A stretch of 64,000 bases of DNA from contig NC_089978.1 of NCBI RefSeq assembly GCF_036417845.1, positions 140,610,288-140,674,287 of the forward strand, written 5' to 3'. Positions 57,401-64,000 of the stretch are shown piece by piece (within the stretch, counting starts at the first letter, position 1; every line of letters starts with the position of its first letter). A program made the translations under genes and the position numbers. The notes beneath the pieces are model-generated. The model was not told the DNA's origin, did not search any database, and saw only the letters and a list, made by a program, of their open reading frames with translations. The stretch is from Apteryx mantelli. Lineage: Eukaryota; Chordata; Aves; Apterygiformes; Apterygidae.

Positions 57401-60400
57401 CCCACAAAATAATGCTATTTTACTAAGACAATAACTTTATATCAGCAGGAAAAAAAAAAAAACCCTTCTACTTTGACCATTGCTACAGGCATTTTTTTCC
57501 TCCTGTAACCATACCTGTCTGTGGTAATTGTGAGCATATCTGTATCCTTGCAGTACCGCTCTCCTACAAGTTTAATGAGCTTCTTCTTTGCATGGTCATC
57601 CAAATTCAGGTTAGAAAGTTTAACCTTCAAGTACAAGAGAAAAACATCTTAAATTATTTGGAAAATCCAATCTCTGTACCCCGAAAAATATTTTAACGTA
57701 TGGTTAGGAACATCTTTTACCAGGAATTTAAAGGATAGCTATGAAGTATGCATTTGTATACTTTCTTCTGATTGTATCATCTGTCAAAAGTCTTTTAACA
57801 CAAGGCAGGCATAATCTGAGCCTTCAAACAATAAATTTCTTTTCATCCAAATATCAAAGGGGTTTGGAAAGGGGAACATTTTTACTCAAACTTCTTTCAG
57901 AGGGAAAAAAGCTGTCAATTTAGTTTGTAACTATATTTCATATTTAAATAACTTCATGTGGAAAAAAAATGTATCTTTTTTAGCTAATATTTTTTCAAAT
58001 GCATATTGGTAATGCTGATATCAAGATGTTTCAAAGATATTTGCTATAAGCATCTAAAAGAGCAGGAAAGACATCAAGATACTCAAACTTCTCAACATCA
58101 TTACTGGGAGATTTCTAATAGAAGTATGCAGAGGTGCACACAGATATGAATAGAGGGGACCACAACAACTGTCTAATCTCACATAACTGATCACATAATA
58201 GTGTGAATATTCATGACTTCTCTTTTGTTCCAATACCAAGAAACTCACAACCATAAAACACATAGCAAATAACTATCACACAGAAAAAAACCTCTAAGTT
58301 AGTTTGAAGCTAGTTTCTGTATGTATAACAAGTATGAAAAGCAAGCAAGCTGGTTTTAGCTATTAGTGCATCAGAAAAACTAACAAAATTGAAAGACTAA
58401 AAGAAATATGAAGCTCTAATAAATATCAGGAGAAAAGCACTAGCTGAAAAGAAAAAGAAATTGCTACTAAAATTAGGACAATAAAGCACTAAACTTAAAT
58501 GCATCTCTAGGACATGAAAAAGAGGAAAAAGATGAGGGAGGGAGTGAAAAGAGGAGGGGTAGGGAGAGGGGGCAAGGGAAAAGACGAGGGGTAGGGGGAG
58601 GGAGGGAGGGAGGGAGAGAGGGAAAAGACGATGGGGGGAGAGAGAGGGGGAAGAGAAAAAAGGAAGGGAACAGACTTGGCCAGGTATGATGGAGCACTAA
58701 GAACTACTAAAATGTGTTATTTAATATACATCTTTAACACCATTTGCACTGAGGTGCATTCCACGGCCTGAATGTTTTGCAATTCACTAAAGAGCAGAAT
58801 AAGATTATTCCACAAAGCTATCTTAAATGTAAGGAAATTTCATATATATAGGTTTAATAGCTATTTTAAAGTAAACAAAGGGAAATATCCATTTAATTCT
58901 CCTCTAAAGTAATTTTTTCTGTTTACTGCGTTCAGAATTTCAGGACTGGTAAATATAAAGCCCCAGCACCTACTTAATCTTATTATAAACTGCGAATACA
59001 TTAAACTTTGCTATTTTTTTCAGTTTCCACAGTTGGTTTGTCAGCTTTGACTAAGTTAGTTGAATACGAACCAACAAAACATTGTCTTGCATCTGCAAAA
59101 GTAGTTACTACTGTCAACAGCTGGCTTAGCACCTCAGCAAACTATTTCCAAGCTGCTTAGCCAGAGGTCTACATATCAGAGGAAGATTTACTTTAAAACT
59201 TTACTTTGGTAACAAATATACACTACTTATTATATGTGAGTGAGTATACTGTAACTTTGAGCCTTATCATAGGTTGATCCAGTTTTTTTGAGTTTGAAAT
59301 TACAACTAAATATTTAAATAAAACCTAACAAACCCAGAAGTTTTGCCTGCTTTTATTTCAATACTGAAACTTCTAACCTTGGGGGGGGACCCCACACTAA
59401 AGCCCGTACTCACTTTATTAGGTGAAAAATGTCACCTTGTTAAGGAAGACATGCTCATTTACCATGCATCCCTGGAATAGTGGTGAGGAGGAGCACTAAC
59501 TTTGGGAAAAAAAGACACATTTTATCAAGTCTACCTCTAATTGCATCAGACCTATTAGGTGCACCCAGTCTTTAAGGCAATGGTAAAGATGCATGAAAAG
59601 GATTCCATTCTTACTGCAGCTTAAAGCAAATATAAACAATCTCTTTTGAAGTCACCATGCTTGCCAGGTCCCTGAGTGCACTGTATCCCCTCTAAGGAGT
59701 CTGGCAGCTTGTGCTCAAGGCTATCTTTGATACAGTGCAGCCACATAAGCCTTGAACCAGAGCCATGCAAATAAGAGCTGTGTGTAGTAGGGGCCTGGTC
59801 CATCTTCACTCAGGAGCTGCATTTAAGGCATTCAGCCTCAGTCTCTGCCTGAACCATGCTGCAGCTAAACCTGTCGTGCCCCTCACTCATGCAGACCCTG
59901 ACCCACAGACTTGACTTCCTGGCTTGACCTCAGACACATTGCATCTTATGGACTTGCTTGGCAATCACTGGACTGTCGACTGATCCTAGTTAGTGTCTCC
60001 GGACCTAACTGTGACCCACTGGTTTGTCATCCTGGTTTGACCTTAGATTTGTTTTATCACTAGGGCAATTACCAGGCAGTTGGCTGTGTCACCAGACTTG
60101 CTCTGCTCACCTTGCCAAGGTACTGCAGGGCTGCAGCCTTGTCAGGGAGGTCACTCCTCCAGCCTGCCTTGCTGCCACCCTCAGGCCCTGGCTTGCCTTC
60201 CCTTACAGAGCAGCCAGTCCTTGCTGCTCCCTGACAATGCAAACCAAAACTGCTGAGAAACACTTTTCTGTCAATTACGTTTCCTTAACATTGTCTTTCT
60301 GTTACATTCATGCAAGGAAAATTATGCTCCAGCCTCTAAAGATCTCAGACACATTGAGTAATACTCTTCACACTGTCTCAAAAGGATGTCATTACCATAG

Positions 60401-62957
60401 TTGTACCACGCTGCTTTCACATGGTACAATCATCTGAAATCCATAGTTAGAAGAACTATATTTTATTCAACATGACTTGCTTTCCCTATGAAAACTGAAA
60501 GCTATCTGGCCTGTTGCTTGTTACAGGAATATAAAAAAATATATAAATATAAATATTTTGTTCTTATTAATCCAAAGTCACATTATAAGTGATAACTATT
60601 ATCACTTTATAATTTATATGGGTAGTTCCTTCAAAATAGGATATTAATTGTTATTATTGCTTATAGTTGTTAGCTAGAATGCTGCAAGATGCTATTTTAT
60701 GTTAAATTTTAGAAAGGTTAGAGTTCCACAGAGAATAGCAGTTGATCATGCAGTATTTAACTTATGCACAAACAGAGTAAGAACACAACTATAACTGACC
60801 CCACTGTTGCTGCTGTTAGGATAGGCTCAAATCTCATTCCAAAAAACAAGTTCAAAAGCTACAGCGCAGTCCTAACTTCTCTACCACAAAGACAGGCAAG
60901 CACTGGAACAGGTTGCCCAGAGAAGTTGCACAGGTTCATTCTTGAAGGTTGTCAAGTCCCAGCTGGATAAAGTCACGAGTAACCTTGTCTGACCTCATGT
61001 CCAGCCTTCTACTCACAGCAAGGTCAGCTTAGAAACCTCCCAAGGTACCTTCCAACTTCAATTATCCCATGATCATGCGATCAAAGGGCTGCTGCTTCTA
61101 CTGCATACACACTGATGCTTACAGCACTGCTAAGTCAATGCTTATTAATAGCGCTATATTTGTATGACCTATCTTTCAATACTTACGCATATAAAATAGA
61201 AATGCATATAAAATATACAAGTATATAAAACAGAAGTTAGAGAATCTACGTGAGACACCGAATGCTAAGCCACCTATAGCCAGCAATCAAAAACACTGAA
61301 GAGATACAGCATGCCCCAGAAGTACCAGATTTACTCCACAGAAATTGAGAACATTCTTTAAAAGCCAGATTCTCTGAATCATCTTTCAAAGTCTCTGAAT
61401 GTTTGCACATGGCATGTTGTAGATTATTATCCACCAGGAGTCCTACAACAATATGTGGTATTTGGATGCCGCCTCCCTCCCACCCCCAAGTCACCTAGAA
61501 ATTTTTAAAAAGAGATTTCAATTCCAAAATGTTTTAATTAAACAAAAACTCCTCTAGAAAAACTGTTTTCTTTATAGTAAGCTGCAGACCAAACCATCAG
61601 TATCAAAATGAAGCATCCCAATTCTGCCTTTAATCAAAGAAACTTCAAAAAACAAGTCTCTCTTTTTCTTCTGGACATTACCACACTGAGGGATTTCCTG
61701 TACCTTTACAATTCCTTATAATAACATCTAAACCCCACTATAATGTTTTAGGCACCAAGTAACAGCAGTCCAGATTACATACTGAGCTTCAAGCTAAGAT
61801 GAAAAAGAGCTACAACATCCTGCAAAAATTTAACTTTCACACTGAAGAAGGAAATACTAGAAAGTCTCTTAGCTGACTTGAGCTGACAGTGCCAGAAGAT
61901 GATGAAGACAGAATTATCAAAGTAACAGACAAAACAGTTTTCGAAGCAAAGGACCATTATGTCTATTAGCATTTTGCAGCTCCACCCAGCTCTCAAAACA
62001 CTAACAAAGCCAGATCTATCAGTATACTCTGTTGTATTTCAAGGCCTGACATATTGCCCTCAAAACCTTAGTATTAATACACCTTGCAAGTCCCTGAAAA
62101 TATCCTATCATATTGATCTCTACATTTATTTTTAGCATCCATATTAAAAAAAAAAAAAAAACCACACACACAGATTTAGGGCTATCAACCACAAAAATTA
62201 AAAAAATAAATAAAAATAAAAAAGATAAAACAAAAAAGCAAACAACGATGTATGGACACAGTTAAGAATTCCTTAACACCATTTCCTGGATTTTTTATGC
62301 TTTTCTTCCTTGAAGACTGTTATTGTGTTTTTAGCCATATCTTATCAAAATTTACAAATAACATTACATGTTAATATAGACCTGCATCTAGAAATGTGAG
62401 AGTTAGAAATTCATTAGAACAAGAAAATGCACTATTTATAAATAACCAGTTAAAAAGAAAACTAAGATCTATTAGTGATATTTCTAGTAAAAGAAAGCAT
62501 ACAGTCTACATACTGTGCAACTGATAACCTGGAAGTGTACCTGTGCCTACTTTACAGAAAATTTGATTTGTCAGAAGATATGCTATTTTGTTTCTAGCAG
62601 AGCTTGGTCTTCATTTATAAATACATATATCATTATAATGCGAGTTCTAAGACGCTGCTATATGTTTAAGGAAATCCACTGTTTTTTATTTGGGCATTCA
62701 GCAAACCGCTTCCCACACTCCTTAAAACCTAGCATACTTGCAAATGTTTCAAAAACAAACAAACAGGCATTTGGGGTTTTAAAACAAATGTGTGTTTATC
62801 AAAAAAATACTACTTACTCTTAAAGTCACAACTCTTGCTTTGGGATTACGAATAGATGTCCCTGCAGAAACATAATCTACTGTTTCAACTTCAATTGGAA
62901 AATGCTGCTCACATTTCTCATCGCTGTCCAAAGCACTTGGCCATTCAGTGCAGAAAT
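45157..62957 (-). CDS. MRPS35: MRPS35 (mS35), mitochondrial ribosomal protein, 3' part of gene
   Basis: MRPS35 encodes mS35, a structural protein of the mitochondrial small ribosomal subunit, made in the cytosol and imported into the matrix. Four coding exons are present: 62818-62957, 57515-57624, 55198-55267 and 45157-45435. Their junctions (preceding G|AT, AGA|GTT, AG|G, TGG|AAA) keep one frame and give about 199 C-terminal residues plus stop. The blocks [65 protein letters not shown] and [12 protein letters not shown] match the mammalian protein as I recall it. The N-terminal exons, including the mitochondrial targeting sequence, lie beyond position 64000. The gene is convergent with MANSC4. 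No damage is seen, so this is a live gene cut by the window edge. Confidence 0.96.
46896..46917 (+). repeat. G-rich tract with G-quadruplex potential
   Basis: G6, A, G7, TAAA, G4 occur in 22 bases. Splitting the longer runs gives four G-triplets with short loops. Confidence 0.75.
47531..47575 (+). repeat. G-quadruplex-prone tract
   Basis: Four long G runs (5, 10, 7 and 5) are separated by loops of 1, 6 and 11 bases on the plus strand, the template strand for MRPS35. Confidence 0.8.
49113..49220. repeat. Perfect 27-bp minisatellite, four copies
   Basis: The 27-base unit starts TATATTATAGC and ends GTACTACT. It occurs four times head to tail with no difference between copies, then the match breaks off abruptly. 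Because 27 is a multiple of three, an 81-residue open frame with a repeated YYSFELYYL unit results. That frame sits within an intron on the strand opposite MRPS35 and is almost certainly not coding. Confidence 0.97.
50480..50560 (-). repeat. Possible MIR head fragment
   Basis: CTCTAATCACTGGGCTATGG resembles the reverse complement of the tRNA-like head of sauropsid MIR elements (CTAACCACTGGGCTAT as I recall it). Only a short stretch matches. Confidence 0.35.
50805..50829. repeat. TA/CA dinucleotide repeat
   Basis: TGTATATATATA is followed by ACACACACACACA, a compound microsatellite of about 25 bases. Confidence 0.85.
53925..53954. repeat. T17-G13 homopolymer junction
   Basis: Seventeen T (53925-53941) directly abut thirteen G (53942-53954). 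Run lengths at such sites are prone to sequencing error. Confidence 0.85.
55198..55267 (-). CDS. MRPS35: MRPS35 internal exon (70 bp)
   Basis: This short exon is easy to miss because it yields no long open frame. The acceptor TTTTTAG|GTGTCC completes Arg, then [20 protein letters not shown] and ESW follow up to the donor TGG|GTAAGC. Phase fits both neighbours exactly. Confidence 0.94.
55268..57514 (-). other. MRPS35 intron (2.2 kb)
   Basis: This is an AT-rich GT..AG intron. I see no repeat family or gene in it. Confidence 0.85.
57515..57624 (-). CDS. MRPS35: MRPS35 internal exon
   Basis: This 110-bp exon has the acceptor TTGAAG|GTT and the donor GACAG|GTATGG. It encodes [20 protein letters not shown] and continues to TITTD plus two bases of the next Arg codon. 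This is the most conserved part seen here. Confidence 0.95.
58513..58672 (+). repeat. Purine-rich (GA) low-complexity tract
   Basis: About 160 bases are almost all A or G on the plus strand, with GGGA units in tandem near 58600-58616. Such tracts can form triplex DNA. In the MRPS35 pre-mRNA the tract is pyrimidine-rich. A 74-residue Pro/Ser/Leu open frame on the minus strand is a by-product. Confidence 0.9.
59760..60245 (+). mobile_element. Possible old solo LTR or similar dispersed repeat
   Basis: The block is GC-richer than the surrounding intron. A TATA-like CATTTAAGG follows GGAGCTG, and then come repeated phrases such as CCTGGCTTGACCTCAGA and CCTGGTTTGACCTTAGA. That layout recalls the R/U5 region of sauropsid endogenous retrovirus LTRs. 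No internal viral coding region is seen, and both ends are uncertain. If correct, it is an old, eroded, broken fossil. A non-LTR repeat is an equal alternative. Confidence 0.3.
60866..61082 (+). mobile_element. CR1 LINE 3'-end fragment
   Basis: GCACTGGAACAGGTTGCCCA, then a diverged middle, ACCTTGTCTGACCTCATGTC, ACCTTCCAACTTCA and a terminal ATGATCATGCGATC follow the 3' end of avian CR1 (CACTGGAACAGGCTGCCCAG, CCTTCCAACC, ATTCTATGATTCTATGA). It is truncated at its 5' end, as is typical of CR1 copies. Confidence 0.85.
62140..62240. repeat. A-rich low-complexity patch
   Basis: It consists of long A runs with AAAT units and a short CACACACA stretch. I see no element body. Confidence 0.7.
62818..62957 (-). 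CDS. MRPS35: MRPS35 internal exon (first in window)
   Basis: This 140-bp exon has the acceptor TTCTTCAG|AT and the donor TTAAGA|GTAAGTA. Two bases complete a split Asp codon, then 46 codons run from FCTEW to VVTLR. Confidence 0.95.
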
Positions 62958-63044
62958 CTGAAGAATAAAAAGAAAACAATCCAAGTAATATGCTTTTGCT
63001 AAGTTATTGCAATATGTGCTTTTAAAAGTAATTTTTATAAAAAC
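62958..63044 (-). other. MRPS35 intron upstream of the first in-window exon
   Basis: This is plain AT-rich intron up to the CR1 fragment. No further MRPS35 exon is visible before the window ends. Confidence 0.75.
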
Positions 63045-63690
63045 CTTACTCATTTGGATAATGGCAGGGACTCCACTGAACTCACTCCAGCACTACAATG
63101 TCTTTTTTATACTGGCTTTCCTAGAACTGGACACAGTACTCCAGATACAATCTCACAAATGTTGAATAGAGGAGAAGGATCTATTGCTTGAACCTGCTGG
63201 CAACACTCTTGTTAATACAACCCAGTATGCAGTTAGCCCTCCTTGCTGCTGACTCATGCTCAATTTTCAAATGCCCACCAGGACCCCCATGGCCTATTCT
63301 GTAAAGCTTCTTTCTAGTCTTTTGGCCCCCAGCCTGTACTGATGCAGGGGTTACTCCATCCCAGACACAGGACTTGCAGTTGCCTTCATTTAACTTCATG
63401 AGTTCATTTTTCCAGCCTGCTGAGGTCCCTCTTCATGGCAGCCCTGCTCCCTGATGTATCACCTGCTCCCTTGTTTTTGGTATTCTCTTTGAACCTGCTG
63501 AGAGCGTGCTCTGTACCATCATTCAGGCTGTTAATAAAGCAGGCTTTCATGTGCTTGGAAATGGCTTCCAGGAAGATTTGCTTCATAACCTTCAAGGGAC
63601 TGTAGTGAGGCTGACTGGCCTGTAGTTCCCTGCATCCCCTTTCTGCCCTTCTTGAAGGTGGTCAGGCAATGTCTCTGTTCTTCCCAGGTA
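63045..63690 (-). mobile_element. CR1 LINE fragment, ORF2 reverse transcriptase remnant
   Basis: Minus-strand translation gives pieces of the CR1 ORF2 protein in order: KVMKQIFLEAISKHMK (compare KVMEQLILEVISKHVE), SLNDGTEHALSRF, RDLSRLEK, MKLNEGNCKS (compare MKFNKGKCKV) and ANCILGCINKSVASRFKQ. The reading frame is interrupted and the central catalytic region between ISKHM and NDGTEH is missing, so the copy is dead. It lies in an MRPS35 intron in the same orientation as the gene. Confidence 0.85.
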
Positions 63691-64000
63691 GCCTATATCT
63701 GCTTCTGCCTTCTGTGTACTTTCCTCAGGTCACCCAGAAGTTCTTGGCTCACCCATGCTGTCCTTCTGACACACTTGCTCAACAACCTTCTGCACCCTGG
63801 AACGGACCATTCTTGCAATTTAAGGAATGACCTGGAACATCCATCAGCCCTCCTGGGCACCTCTGCCCTCCAGGACAGTCTCCCATGAGATTCTGTCAAG
63901 CAAATTCCTAAATAAGCCAAAATCACTCTCCTGAAGTCCAGGCTTTAATTCCACCATCTGTTTTCTTGCTTCTCCCAGCAAGGTTGCCAAATTTTAAACT
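63691..64000 (-). repeat. Probable dispersed repeat adjoining the CR1 piece
   Basis: Minus-strand sequence upstream of the reverse transcriptase remnant no longer follows the CR1 order I know. Plus-strand phrases such as CAGGTCACCCAGAAGTTCTT, CACTCTCCTGAAGTCCAGGC and CCATGAGATTCTGTCAAGCA resemble a repeat seen often in bird genomes. It may be another CR1 segment or a separate element, and it runs off the window edge. Confidence 0.4.

Larger units (their letters stand above)
57625..62817 (-). other. MRPS35 intron (5.2 kb)
   Basis: This GT..AG intron contains a purine tract (58.51-58.67 kb), a GC-richer repeat-like block at 59.76-60.25 kb that may be an old LTR, a CR1 tail at 60.87-61.08 kb and an A-rich low-complexity patch at 62.14-62.24 kb. 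Confidence 0.8.

Noticed and set aside
58473-58697. Pro/Ser/Leu-rich 74-residue frame
   Set aside because: It is the complement of a purine tract. Low-complexity DNA gives such frames automatically.
60024-60437. 137-residue plus-strand frame
   Set aside because: It lies over the repeat-like block, runs antisense to MRPS35 and shows no recognisable domain.

Overview
The window looks like nuclear DNA of a sauropsid vertebrate, most probably a bird. Coding exons are short, flanked by GT..AG splice sites and separated by kilobase-scale AT-rich introns. The recognisable interspersed repeats are CR1 LINE pieces and very old MIR/CORE-SINE pieces. Gene content and order match the KLHL42-MANSC4-MRPS35 block that I recall from human chromosome 12p11, here in reversed orientation. 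I see no operons, ribosome binding sites, CRISPR arrays, tRNA or rRNA genes.

Layout. Bases 1-5331 hold the sequence downstream of KLHL42, including a degenerate MIR SINE near 2.93-3.13 kb. KLHL42 lies on the minus strand with three coding exons (5332-5783, 9718-9911, 17496-18379). They join in frame to a 509-residue BTB-kelch protein, and the first exon sits in a strong CpG island (about 17.7-18.7 kb). Bases 18.7-29.7 kb are the head-to-head intergenic interval before MANSC4. MANSC4 is on the plus strand with coding exons 29719-29947, 34686-34820 and 35105-35793. They give a 350-residue type I membrane protein with signal peptide, MANSC domain, Ser/Thr-rich stalk, membrane helix and short basic tail. 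Bases 36.8-44.9 kb are the tail-to-tail interval. MRPS35 (mitochondrial ribosomal protein mS35) runs on the minus strand from its poly(A) signal at 44.93 kb through four coding exons (45157-45435, 55198-55267, 57515-57624, 62818-62957). Its 5' exons lie beyond the right edge.

The three genes are not known to act in one pathway. KLHL42 is a CUL3 ubiquitin-ligase adaptor, MANSC4 is a poorly studied membrane protein, and MRPS35 is a structural protein of the mitochondrial small ribosomal subunit. Their neighbourhood is ancestral synteny, not a functional cluster. The KLHL42 CpG island faces MANSC4, so a shared or bidirectional promoter is possible but is not shown by the sequence.

I found no convincing undescribed system. 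The items worth a second look are a perfect four-copy 27-bp minisatellite, several G-tract and G-quadruplex-prone sites with a strand bias inside MRPS35 introns, a 160-bp purine tract, a T17G13 junction, a perfect 11-bp hairpin, a trinucleotide tract that may have grown from a MIR tail, a chimeric-looking CR1 copy at the right edge, and start-codon ambiguity in MANSC4.
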